NCBI RefSeq assembly: GCF_030441895.1
Contig: NZ_JARJAS010000015.1
Length of the DNA stretch: 64,000 nucleotides
Strand: one strand, 5' to 3'
DNA from: Enterococcus_D entomosocium
GTDB lineage: Bacteria; Bacillota; Bacilli; Lactobacillales; Enterococcaceae
A program made the translations under genes and the position numbers. Shown one piece after another: positions 1-7,920 of the stretch. How positions within the stretch are numbered: the stretch's first letter is position 1; every line of letters begins with the position of its first letter. The notes below the pieces were generated by a model that made no database searches, was not told where the DNA came from, and saw only the letters and a program-made list of their open reading frames with translations.

Positions 1-1373
1 GTGCGATTGCCGCCAATCAAGCGGAAGGTGCCTATAACGAAGATGGCAAAGGATTTTCCATTCAAGATTTCTTATCAAATGGAGTCACAAGGCCACTAGA
101 TCCTGAGCTAAATCCGCAAAACTTAAAATTAGAAGGCATCGATTTTTATCATCGTTATCGAGAAGATATTCAAATGTTCGCCGAGATGGGCTTTCAAGTT
201 TTACGTTTCTCGATTGCTTGGACACGAATTTTCCCTAATGGCAATGAGGAAAAGCCAAACGAAGCTGGATTGCAGTTTTATGAAGAGGTGATTGATTGCT
301 GCTTATCTCATGGGATCGAACCGCTAATTACACTTTCTCATTATGAAACACCTTATTTCCTTACAAAAAGTTACGATGGTTGGCGTAATCGGGCATTGGT
401 AGACTACTTTGATCGTTTTTGTCGGACTGTGTTTACTCGTTACCAAGGGAAAGTGAAATATTGGTTAACTTTCAATGAAATCAATGCGCTTTGGAATTTT
501 CCCTTAATGGGAGCAGGAGTGATGACACAAAAAGATTGCTTATCTAAGCAAGATCTCTTTCAAATAGCACATCACGAGCTTGTTGCCAGTGCCCAAGCAG
601 TCAAAACCGCCCATGAAATTGATCCACAGATGCAGGTAGGGAATATGGTGTTAGGGATCTATAATTATCCGATGACTTCAAACCCGAAAGACACATTGGC
701 TGTTTTGGAGGCGGATAAAAACTTAAACTATTTTATGGATGTTCAAGCTCGTGGATATTATCCTGATTGGATCAAAAGAGAATGGCAGAGGTATAATGCA
801 ACTATCGAGATGGAACCTAACGATCTCGAATTATTAAAAAATACCGTTGATTTTATATCGTTTAGTTATTATATGTCCCGATGTGTTTCTGCTACGCCTG
901 AAAAGTACCAACAGGGAAAAGGAAATATGACAAACGTTCTAAAAAATCCCTACCTTGATGAAACGGAGTGGGGATGGGAGATTGATCCAGACGGATTACG
1001 TATTCTCTTGAACCGTTTTTCGCATCTCTATCAGTTGCCACTTTTTATCGTTGAAAATGGTTTAGGTGCGGTTGATCAGTTAATTGAAATTGACGGAGAA
1101 TTAACCGTTGTTGATGATTATCGCATTAATTATTTAAATGATCATCTATCAGCCGTTGCTAAAGCCATCGATGATGGTGTCAATGTATTGGGTTATACCA
1201 TGTGGGGGTGTATTGATTTAGTAAGTGCTTCGACCGCAGAGATGAAAAAGCGTTATGGGTTCATTTATGTAGACCGAAACGATGATGGAACTGGTTCACT
1301 CAAACGGTATCGAAAAAAATCCTTTGATTGGTATCGCGAAGTGATTGTCACCAATGGGGGAACCATTGGTTGA
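1..1373 (+). CDS. 6-phospho-beta-glucosidase, GH1 (5' end cut by window edge)
   Basis: Reading frame 3 is open from the first bases of the window, so the ATG at 174 is internal and the true start lies upstream. The first visible residues (AIAANQAEGAYNEDGKG) match the N-terminal region of GH1 enzymes about 15 residues in, so little is missing. The acid/base glutamate lies in TFNEIN and the nucleophile in FIVENGLG, both typical of GH1. The protein is closely similar by eye to the bglA product at 43764 (shared RIFPNG, TLSHYETP, SASTAEMKKRYGF), which suggests it cleaves phosphorylated beta-glucosides delivered by a PTS. Its partner PTS genes would be upstream, outside the window. A hairpin terminator follows. 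The exact substrate is not determined. Confidence 0.92.
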   Translation, partial: AIAANQAEGAYNEDGKGFSIQDFLSNGVTRPLDPELNPQNLKLEGIDFYHRYREDIQMFAEMGFQVLRFSIAWTRIFPNGNEEKPNEAGLQFYEEVIDCCLSHGIEPLITLSHYETPYFLTKSYDGWRNRALVDYFDRFCRTVFTRYQGKVKYWLTFNEINALWNFPLMGAGVMTQKDCLSKQDLFQIAHHELVASAQAVKTAHEIDPQMQVGNMVLGIYNYPMTSNPKDTLAVLEADKNLNYFMDVQARGYYPDWIKREWQRYNATIEMEPNDLELLKNTVDFISFSYYMSRCVSATPEKYQQGKGNMTNVLKNPYLDETEWGWEIDPDGLRILLNRFSHLYQLPLFIVENGLGAVDQLIEIDGELTVVDDYRINYLNDHLSAVAKAIDDGVNVLGYTMWGCIDLVSASTAEMKKRYGFIYVDRNDDGTGSLKRYRKKSFDWYREVIVTNGGTIG

Positions 1374-1393
1374 AATACCGCTAGTAAATAAAG

Positions 1394-1434
1394 AAAGCAT
1401 TGCCGATCCAGCAAATGGAAGGTAATGCTTTTTG
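1394..1434 (+). terminator. Rho-independent terminator after GH1 gene
   Basis: AAGCATTGCC at 1395-1404 pairs with GGTAATGCTT at 1421-1430 (one G-U pair), followed by a T run. Confidence 0.8.
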
Positions 1435-1530
1435 TCGTTTATTGTATCCATTAATTCGACGGGTAAGCCGATAAGCGGTTATGGTCGTACGATTGATCAA
1501 AAGGGGAAAAAGAAGGTGAAAAGAGCAGCA

Positions 1531-1962
1531 TCAACGATGCCACTCCATGGAGTTTTCGATTTCATTGGTATCAGAATCCGGTTGTTCAGAAACGATGGTA
1601 AAGCCGTTTTTGAGATAAAACGCAATAGCAGCTGTATTTTTTTTGTAGACATTCAGAGTCAGCTTCTCGTGTTCTGCTTGTGCTTTTTGTAAAAGCTGCT
1701 TGCCAATGCCGTGGGCACGATAGTCTTTCAAAACGAAAATACCAGCGATATAATCACCCAACATCCCGATGAAGCCGACGGGCTGATCATCCACCGAATA
1801 GGTGTAAATAAGGGCATCAGAGAAGGCTTTTTTCACAAAATCATAGTTATCTTGCCAATGGGCAGCCGAAATAAAGTCATGGGCATCCAAATTACTTTGC
1901 AGCCAAATCTGGGCGATGGTTTCTAATTCAGAATCAGTAAATTGGGTCACTTGTTGTATCAT
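1531..1962 (-). CDS. GNAT-family N-acetyltransferase
   Basis: A 143-residue protein of GNAT size. The acetyl-CoA binding motif A is visible as the core RAHGIGKQLL (about residues 82-91), and the C-terminal NVYKKNTAAIAFYLKNGF segment is the usual motif B with the conserved Asn and Tyr. The N-terminus (ETIAQIWLQSNLDAHDFI, then W) resembles the YjaB-like subgroup, whose substrates are poorly known. The ATG is preceded by a good site (GGAGG) on the minus strand. It stands alone and is convergent with the upstream GH1 gene. The function beyond acetyl transfer cannot be read from sequence. Confidence 0.88.
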   Translation of the reverse strand: MIQQVTQFTDSELETIAQIWLQSNLDAHDFISAAHWQDNYDFVKKAFSDALIYTYSVDDQPVGFIGMLGDYIAGIFVLKDYRAHGIGKQLLQKAQAEHEKLTLNVYKKNTAAIAFYLKNGFTIVSEQPDSDTNEIENSMEWHR

Positions 1963-2244
1963 GAGAACCTCCGTTTTTATTCAGTATAGCATAGGTCCAG
2001 TACTGATTGCTGCGAATCGCGGCACTTTCGTAGACAATCGGTCAGGAGACGAACCGCTTGATAAGTAACGAAGGTTAAATGACGAAGAAAAGCAATCTTT
2101 TTCGTTGAAATATTCTAACAATTTTGTTTCAGCTAGATGTCAATTTCTTGCAGCCAGATGTTATTTGTGTGAAAACAGCCCCAAGAATGAAATCTTTCGG
2201 TATGCTAGAGAAAGCGATAAGACACATCTAGTTAAGGAGAAAAA

Positions 2245-3585
2245 ATGAAAAAGACACTTTTGGTTGCAAGTTCACTTGTTTTGCTGACGCTGCCTGTCGT
2301 GACGGTATCCGCAGACAGCTTTGATCAGAAGATCCAGCAGCAAAATGAAAAAATCAGTGACATAAAAAATGAATCTACCTCATTAGAATCACTGAAACGA
2401 TCCACAGAGGCAGAGATTCAATCGATTGAAGGAGAAATCCAAGCAATCCTACAAAAGAAAACGACGACGGAAGAAGAAGTCAATGCCTTGGCACAAGAGA
2501 TCCAAGTCCTTGAAGAAAAAATCATCAAGCGCACAGAGGTACTGGCGAATCAAGCGCGTGACATTCAAACGTCGGAACCTTCCAATCGGTTGTTCCAAAA
2601 AATCGTTGATGCTGAATCCATCGGAGAAGCCATTCAACGGGCGATTGCTTCAGTAACGATCATGAATGCCAGCAATAGCATCGTCGAACAACAGCAAGAA
2701 GATATCGCAATGAGCCAGAAATTGGAAAAAGAGTTGCAGGAACAATTGGTTGCGATCGAAGAGCAGTCAAGCGCATTGCAAGGAAAACAAGCGGAATTAG
2801 CTGATGTCAAATTGAATCAAGAAGTTGAACTAGCGGACCTTGCCTTGGCATTGAACACCGAAGAAGAGAAAAAAGACCAATTGGAAGCGGACCAAGCAGA
2901 AGCAAAACGGCAACGAGAAGCAGCGTTGAAGCAACTGGCTGAGCAAGAAGCACAAGAAGCAAAAGCGCGCAAAGAAGCAGAAGAAGCAGCAAAACGCCAG
3001 CAAGCAGCAGAAGCCGAGTCAGCTAAAACTGCTGAAAATCCTGCCGTTCAACAAGCAGCAGTGGCAGCAGCACAGCCGAAGACGGAAGCAGCAGTGGCGC
3101 CAGAAACATCGGTGGCGCCAGAAAAACCTGCAGCTACTCCTGCACCTGTGCAGCAAGCAACTGAGCCAAAAGAACAAGCAAGCACAGGTGGATGGCAAAT
3201 GCCAGTCGATTCGGTTCATATTTCGAGTCGTTTTGGGTATCGAACAGATCCAACAGGTGCATCAGGAAATCAACATAATGGCATCGACTTTACTGGGGGG
3301 ACAGGAACGCCGATCTATGCGATCCAAGCAGGCGAAGTCGTTGAAGCGGGCTATGGTCCGTCAACTGGTAACTATGTGATCATCAAACATGCCAATGGCG
3401 TTTACAGCTACTACATGCACTTTAGTACGCTGCCAGCTGTTTCGGTCGGACAAAGCGTCTCAGCTAGACAATATGTTGGCGGTATGGGAACGACTGGGAA
3501 TTCAACTGGCGTCCATCTACATTTAGGGATGTCAACAAGCTTATGGTCAGGATTCTTTGATCCGGCACCAGAATTGGGCTTATAA
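2245..3585 (+). CDS. secreted coiled-coil M23 peptidoglycan endopeptidase
   Basis: 446 residues. A Sec signal peptide occupies about residues 1-24 (cleavage near VSA-DS). A long Glu/Gln/Lys-rich coiled coil follows (about 25-250), then an Ala/Pro/Glu linker (about 250-312) and a C-terminal M23 (LytM) domain. The zinc ligands are visible: H344 and D348 in HNGID, and the HLH motif at 424-426. This layout resembles PcsB/EnvC-type hydrolases, in which the coiled coil controls or localises the endopeptidase. It probably cuts peptide cross-links in the wall during division or separation. The start has an AAGGAG site six bases upstream. The gene is monocistronic with its own perfect terminator. Confidence 0.9.
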   Translation: MKKTLLVASSLVLLTLPVVTVSADSFDQKIQQQNEKISDIKNESTSLESLKRSTEAEIQSIEGEIQAILQKKTTTEEEVNALAQEIQVLEEKIIKRTEVLANQARDIQTSEPSNRLFQKIVDAESIGEAIQRAIASVTIMNASNSIVEQQQEDIAMSQKLEKELQEQLVAIEEQSSALQGKQAELADVKLNQEVELADLALALNTEEEKKDQLEADQAEAKRQREAALKQLAEQEAQEAKARKEAEEAAKRQQAAEAESAKTAENPAVQQAAVAAAQPKTEAAVAPETSVAPEKPAATPAPVQQATEPKEQASTGGWQMPVDSVHISSRFGYRTDPTGASGNQHNGIDFTGGTGTPIYAIQAGEVVEAGYGPSTGNYVIIKHANGVYSYYMHFSTLPAVSVGQSVSARQYVGGMGTTGNSTGVHLHLGMSTSLWSGFFDPAPELGL

Positions 3586-3592
3586 TAGTCAG

Positions 3593-3630
3593 AAAATCCG
3601 CAGAAGCGAACAGGCTTCTGCGGATTTTTT
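3593..3630. terminator. bidirectional terminator between M23 gene and DUF1801 gene
   Basis: AAAATCCGCAGAAGC at 3593-3607 is perfectly repeated in inverse at 3612-3626 and followed by T residues. It serves the + gene and possibly the convergent minus gene. Confidence 0.9.
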
Positions 3631-3662
3631 GGTTGCTATTCTTTTACGAAGTCTCAATTGGC

Positions 3663-4031
3663 TCAGCGCCAAAAGCGGGTCATCTCCGCTTTGTCTTTCA
3701 GGTTGAAAGCGATCATGTCTTCAATCAATGCTTGATCGATCGGCTCAGTCCACTTGATGCGAAAAATGTTATCCGTATGGCTGTAGCCAGCTTTTTCAAT
3801 GGCATCGATAAACTGTTCAAGACACTTGGTTTCTGGAGAGACAGAAAAGTGCGGTTTTGAAACGCTGAAACCGATAATAAAGGTTTCATGTGCGGTGAAC
3901 ATCGGCTGATTCCACTTGATGACTGGAACGAGGTCAGGAAATTTCTTGGTAATAGCGGCAAATAAGGCACGCAGTTTTTCTTGTTTTACTGGATCTTCAA
4001 TGCTGGTTAAGTAAGTTTCTAATACATCCAT
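3663..4031 (-). CDS. DUF1801 (YdhG-like) domain protein
   Basis: 122 residues spanning a single DUF1801 domain. The signature elements include KWNQPMF, IIGFSVSKPHFSVSPE and a C-terminal FRIKWTEPID. Relatives are annotated as YdhG/Fra-type proteins, sometimes iron-chaperone-like, but the function is not proved for most members. The ATG has a GGAGAT site upstream on the minus strand. No operon partner is visible, as it is convergent with the M23 gene. No catalytic residues are known, so none can be checked. Confidence 0.82.
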   Translation of the reverse strand: MDVLETYLTSIEDPVKQEKLRALFAAITKKFPDLVPVIKWNQPMFTAHETFIIGFSVSKPHFSVSPETKCLEQFIDAIEKAGYSHTDNIFRIKWTEPIDQALIEDMIAFNLKDKAEMTRFWR

Positions 4032-4367
4032 TGGGAGATCTCCTTTCGTTTTAAGGAACGAGTACAGGGAATATCGATCACTAAAAATAACGCGTGTTCG
4101 AAATCAAACATTTTGTTACTTAGAGTGTACTGTAAAGTTAGCAAGTTTACAAACCTGTTGCCTTGTTTGGGGGATAAAGCCTTCAGGAACAAACACTGTT
4201 TGCAAAAACGAATGCTAAAAATAACTTTTTCTCTACTCGAACAAAAGCCAAGAGTCAGGAACATTCCCTCGTTATCCTGCAAGGTTCCTTGAGATTAGCT
4301 TGACTTTTCAGAAATAACGAATGAAAAAGCAGATTGTTTTCAGAGAACACTTTCAAAAAGAAATCGT
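4032..4367. other. intergenic region, mostly featureless
   Basis: No convincing gene is seen on either strand; the minus-strand open frames lack ribosome binding sites. At 4095-4102 there is a TGTTCGAA that repeats the core of the palindrome at 4398-4415 and could be an auxiliary operator. Confidence 0.4.
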
Positions 4368-4395
4368 TTGCATTCAACAAGAATTCTGCTAGAAT
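4368..4395 (+). promoter_or_regulatory. predicted sigma-A promoter of the EIIC locus
   Basis: A -35-like TTGCAT (4368-4373) is separated by 16 bases from TAGAAT (4390-4395). The palindrome at 4398-4415 lies directly at the expected start of transcription. Confidence 0.6.
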
Positions 4396-4397
4396 AT

Positions 4398-4415
4398 AAC
4401 TTGTTCGAACAAGTT
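4398..4415. promoter_or_regulatory. 18-bp perfect palindrome, probable GntR-family operator
   Basis: AACTTGTTCGAACAAGTT is fully self-complementary and starts two bases after the -10 box. A repressor bound here would block initiation. The GntR/UTRA regulator encoded at the end of the same locus (6402-7130) is the obvious candidate ligand; this link is inference. Confidence 0.65.
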
Positions 4416-4448
4416 GTCGAGCGAAAGCAAAAGAAAGGAGGAGGACTT

Positions 4449-4961
4449 GTGACCAAAAGGAAACCGGTAACCCAAGCAGCCAAGAAAGAATATGCAAACA
4501 AAAGTATGCGGTTTAATCGTTTTTTACTTTTTCGTTATATGACTGCGATCTTTTTCTTTGTCAATCTTTATTGGACCATATTGAGTCTGTCTCAATGGAC
4601 ATGGGCTGGTTTGATTCCCATTGCCTTATTGATCGTTGATGGACTTATACTTATTGAACAAACTCAAAAATATTGGCAGCAATCGAATCGTTTACTGGTG
4701 ACAAAAATCGGATATTGGCTCCAATTCGGCGTCAATCTCATTGCAATTTTTGGTATTTTGATTGGGCAGCAAGCAGCGTTGATTCCTTTTATGAATCAAT
4801 CGGGTAGAGGGATCTTACTTGCCTTGTTTTCTGTCGGCATGATGGCGTGTTTGTTCATTCAGCGTAAAGCGTGGTTGATCGAGCATGACCGCGACAAATA
4901 TTTCACGTATTTGACTACATTTGAAACTCAAGGAGGAACAGTCAATGGATTCAGAAAATAA
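4449..4961 (+). CDS. small integral membrane protein of PTS locus
   Basis: The start is taken as GTG at 4449, which follows a strong AGGAGGA site; the longer frame would begin with a TTG inside the promoter. The 170-residue product has a basic N-terminus (TKRKPVTQAAKK) and about four hydrophobic segments (roughly residues 22-42, 48-66, 88-108, 122-140). No family was recognised. Its 3' end overlaps the start of the EIIC gene by 17 bases, so the two are probably translationally coupled. It may assist the permease, but nothing in the sequence proves it. Confidence 0.75.
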   Translation: MTKRKPVTQAAKKEYANKSMRFNRFLLFRYMTAIFFFVNLYWTILSLSQWTWAGLIPIALLIVDGLILIEQTQKYWQQSNRLLVTKIGYWLQFGVNLIAIFGILIGQQAALIPFMNQSGRGILLALFSVGMMACLFIQRKAWLIEHDRDKYFTYLTTFETQGGTVNGFRK

Positions 4962-6300
4962 CAAAATGTTTGCCTTCTTGGACCGCTACTTAATGGGTCC
5001 AATGGGGAAAATCTCACAATTACGGATCGTTCGTGGGGTCATGGCAGCCGGGATGGCGTCAATTCCTTTCACTATCGTAGGATCAATGTTCTTGATCATC
5101 AGCGTTTTGCCACAAAGTTTTCCTGTATTAGAGGGCATTTGGAGTACATCATTTGATAAAGTAGTTAATCTCTATATGCTGGGTAATACTGCAACAATGG
5201 GAATTTTAGCACTATATTTTTGTATTGTTTTTGGATATGAGTATACCAAGATTCAAGCACAAGAAGAAAAACTTGTTTTAAGCCCAGTCAATGGAGCATT
5301 ACTTTCTATGATGGCGTTCTTTATGTGCTTACCGCAACTAGTGTTTGAAGGCGGAGTAGCCACGCTAGTTGAAGTGATTTCTGACGATCAAAAAATCATT
5401 AATGGTTGGGAAATCGGAGGAGGCGTTACTCGTTTAGGAACAACTGGGATCTTTACAGCGATCATCATGGCAATCATTGCGGTAAAAATCTACGCGTTTT
5501 GTGTGAAGCGCAATATTGTCATCAAAATGCCTGATACAGTACCTACAGGTGTTTCTTCCTCATTTACTGCTTTGATTCCTACAGCGCTAATCGCACTTAC
5601 TGTGATCGTTATCAATGGTGCGTTAGTCGCAATGGGCACAGATATTTTCAAAGTCATTGCGATTCCTTTTAGTTTCGTGACGCAATTGACCAGTACCTGG
5701 ATCGGACTACTTGTTATCTACTTCTTCATGCATGCACTATGGATCGTCGGTATTCATGGGGCAACGATCGTGACCTCATTCTTGACGCCCATCGTGTTGT
5801 CAAATATGGTGGAAAACCAAAATGGTGCCAACATTGCCTTTGCGGGTGAGTTTAACAATAGTTTCGTAACGATCGGTGGTTCAGGAGCGACGTTAGGAAT
5901 GGTGATTTTCATCGCCTTCTTTGCAAAATCAGCGCAGTTAAGTGCTTTAGGAAAAGCAGCGATCGTGCCATCCTTCTTCAATATCAATGAACCGATTTTG
6001 TTCGGGATGCCAGTGGTATACAACCCGTACACAGCGATCCCATTCTTCTTAGCACCGATGGTTTCAATGTCCGTTGCTTATTTTGGCATCAACTTAGGCT
6101 TTGTTAACCCACCGATTGCCCAAGTAGCGTGGCCAACCCCAATTGGCTTATCCGGCTTTATTGGTTCAGGTGGTGACTGGCGTGCCTTTGTCTTAGCAAT
6201 CATCTGTGCAGTCGTTGCTTTCTTGATTTGGTTCCCATTCATCAAAATGTATGATGGCAAACTATACAAGGACGAACAAGCAAACGCAACGAAGGCATAA
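4945..6300 (+). CDS. PTS EIIC permease, lactose/cellobiose family (CelB-like)
   Basis: 451 residues from ATG 4945, chosen for its AAGGAGGA site. It is a multi-span membrane protein typical of the lactose/cellobiose EIIC family: IVGIHGATIV marks the re-entrant region and NINEPILFGMPVVYNP the conserved sugar-binding loop. It imports and presents a beta-linked disaccharide for phosphorylation. No EIIA or EIIB is encoded here, so it must borrow these from another locus. The preceding membrane protein gene overlaps it and a GntR regulator follows the terminator. The substrate is not known; cellobiose or a related diglucoside is likely. Confidence 0.92.
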   Translation: MDSENNKMFAFLDRYLMGPMGKISQLRIVRGVMAAGMASIPFTIVGSMFLIISVLPQSFPVLEGIWSTSFDKVVNLYMLGNTATMGILALYFCIVFGYEYTKIQAQEEKLVLSPVNGALLSMMAFFMCLPQLVFEGGVATLVEVISDDQKIINGWEIGGGVTRLGTTGIFTAIIMAIIAVKIYAFCVKRNIVIKMPDTVPTGVSSSFTALIPTALIALTVIVINGALVAMGTDIFKVIAIPFSFVTQLTSTWIGLLVIYFFMHALWIVGIHGATIVTSFLTPIVLSNMVENQNGANIAFAGEFNNSFVTIGGSGATLGMVIFIAFFAKSAQLSALGKAAIVPSFFNINEPILFGMPVVYNPYTAIPFFLAPMVSMSVAYFGINLGFVNPPIAQVAWPTPIGLSGFIGSGGDWRAFVLAIICAVVAFLIWFPFIKMYDGKLYKDEQANATKA

Positions 6301-6319
6301 TCAATCCGTTTTTTTGATA

Positions 6320-6350
6320 AGCCGGCTATGAAAAATAGCTGGCTTTTTTT
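6320..6350 (+). terminator. terminator after EIIC gene
   Basis: AGCCGGCTAT (6320-6329) pairs with ATAGCTGGCT (6334-6343, one G-U) followed by seven T residues. The GntR gene beyond it may be read by leak-through or from its own promoter. Confidence 0.88.
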
Positions 6351-6401
6351 ACGCCAAAGATGATAATAGTAGTAGAGAATCCGAAGGAAAGGAGTAGGCA
6401 A

Positions 6402-7130
6402 ATGACGAAACTCAGTATTGAAGACTTAGCAGCAGAATTGATCAGAAAGATCGAAGCGGGTGACATTGGAAATGAGCAGGGGAAGATGCCTAGTGAACGA
6501 GAGCTTTTGGCGATTTATCCAGTTTCTCGTTATACGTTACGTCAAGCCCTCAATAAATTGAGCAAGATGGGCTGGATCTACCAGATGCAAGGCCGCGGCT
6601 CGTATATTCGCTTTCAAAACAACCAAAAACCGACCATTGAACAAGGAGATCTTGGCTTCAATGAAGACTTGACACGGGGCGAGAAAAACATTCGAACGGT
6701 CAAAGCCTCAAAGCGGCTGGTCAAAGTATCAGAGGCGCTGTTTCTTCCAAGTCAAAAACAATTTGCGAAAGATCAACACTTTATCGAAGTCCAACGGTTT
6801 CGCACGCTAGATGACAAACCCTATTTGATTGAACGCTCCTATTATATACCTGAAATCGTAGGGGAGATCTTCGAAACGATGATGGAGGGGTCAATGTTCC
6901 AAGCTTTGGCAGAAGAAAAACAACTGTCAGTCGCCTTCATCGACAAGTTCATCCAAAGCAAACCGCTAACACAGGAACAAGCTGCGTTCTTTCATCTAGA
7001 AGAAGGCATGCCCGCACTGATCGTACGAGACGACAGCTATCTGAGAAATGGGGAGCTATTAGCCTTTTCGATGATCCATTATGATTATCGGATGGCGACA
7101 TTGTACATGCATAAAAAGTTGTTCGTTTAA
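6402..7130 (+). CDS. GntR/HutC-family transcriptional regulator with UTRA domain
   Basis: 242 residues from ATG 6402 (AAAGGAG site just upstream). Residues about 5-70 form a winged helix-turn-helix of the GntR type, with the signature MPSERELLAIYPVSRYTLRQAL. The rest is a UTRA ligand-binding domain (EVQRFRTLDDKPYLIERSYY, ALIVRDDSYLRNGELLAFS). Such proteins usually bind a phosphosugar and repress the neighbouring PTS genes. The probable target is the palindrome at 4398-4415 in the promoter of the locus. The effector is not determined. Confidence 0.9.
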   Translation: MTKLSIEDLAAELIRKIEAGDIGNEQGKMPSERELLAIYPVSRYTLRQALNKLSKMGWIYQMQGRGSYIRFQNNQKPTIEQGDLGFNEDLTRGEKNIRTVKASKRLVKVSEALFLPSQKQFAKDQHFIEVQRFRTLDDKPYLIERSYYIPEIVGEIFETMMEGSMFQALAEEKQLSVAFIDKFIQSKPLTQEQAAFFHLEEGMPALIVRDDSYLRNGELLAFSMIHYDYRMATLYMHKKLFV

Positions 7131-7500
7131 AGAAAACGTATTTTCAAGAAACGGTTCTTTCTTTTTTTGAAGGCAAGAGAAAAGCAGCCTATTAGGGAGA
7201 AAAAAACTTACAGTTGTGGAGCAGCGGACTGGAACTTGCTTTCAAACTGAGAAAAAAGGGATCGCTTCCAATGGCTGAACCCTGACTGAGCAGTAAAACT
7301 ATATAATAGGTAAAGAATCGATCAGCGACCTTGGTTTATAAGGACGCTGATTTTTTTTGTGGGGATTGATCAGGGTTTAAGAAGGCGTGATTGTTGATTC
7401 AAGATAAAGATCGTTTAAAGAAGACCATTCGTTTCCTTAATACGAGGATATTTTGCTCATTTTTTAACAATATCATGTGGATAATCGGCTTGCTCTGACA
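7131..7500. other. intergenic region after GntR gene
   Basis: No gene is seen. The only clear element is the hairpin terminator at 7321-7358. A TATAAT at 7302-7307 precedes that hairpin but has no good -35. Confidence 0.4.
7321..7358 (+). terminator. terminator-like hairpin
   Basis: ATCAGCG at 7321-7327 pairs with CGCTGAT at 7345-7351, with an inner CCTT/AAGG helix, followed by eight T residues. It lies 190 bases after the GntR gene. Confidence 0.75.
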
Positions 7501-7501
7501 A

Positions 7502-7525
7502 ATATTTCATCAAGTGAAGAAATAT
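7502..7525. repeat. inverted repeat upstream of pilus block
   Basis: ATATTTC (7502-7508) is inverted as GAAATAT (7519-7525). It is a possible regulatory site, about 400 bases before the first pilus-block gene. Confidence 0.4.
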
Positions 7526-7530
7526 CTGAT

Positions 7531-7563
7531 TTTTCAATCTGTTTTTGCTTTGATACTATCAAA
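7531..7563 (+). promoter_or_regulatory. candidate promoter with 15-bp palindrome before pilus block
   Basis: TTTTCA (7531-7536) and TACTAT (7554-7559) are spaced by 17 bases. The -10 lies within the perfect palindrome TTTGATACTATCAAA (7549-7563), so a dimeric regulator bound there would block the promoter. The element match is moderate. Confidence 0.4.
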
Positions 7564-7639
7564 TAGACAACAGATGTTCTGCGAACGGAAGCCGTCTTTT
7601 CGTTTAATGGCTATTTTATTGAGAAACAGGCCGATTCAC

Positions 7640-7905
7640 TTACTTGATTTCTATCTTCCAAAATAATTGGAGATCGTGGAAATGATGGGATGTGGTGGTT
7701 TTTGCTTTCTTTTTTGAGCGAATGACGGCAAGAAGGAAACGGACATCACTGCTCAAAAGGTCACAGCAGAAACGTCAGCTCGTTTGAAAGAACGACCGCG
7801 GATAGAACAGCCAAAGTGCAAACTTTCACGAAAGTAGACGTTCAAGCAGATCCATTTGTAGACACACTAAATTGTTCAACGAATCAAATCATCGATGAGT
7901 GAGGA
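7640..7905 (+). pseudogene. possible remnant of a small lipoprotein gene
   Basis: Reading across two frames gives a plausible lipoprotein: a hydrophobic run ending in a ruined lipobox-like stretch, then NDGKKETDITAQKVTAETSA, then, after a frame change near 7790, TTADRTAKVQTFTKVDVQAD and an end at TGA near 7902. No single frame is open throughout. It sits immediately before the pilus block. It may simply be non-coding sequence. Confidence 0.25.
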
Positions 7906-7920
7906 ATCAGGAGGGGTAAC

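Noticed and set aside
7302..7358. Small RNA from a TATAAT at 7302 to the terminator at 7358
   Set aside because: There is no -35 and the product would be little more than the terminator hairpin.
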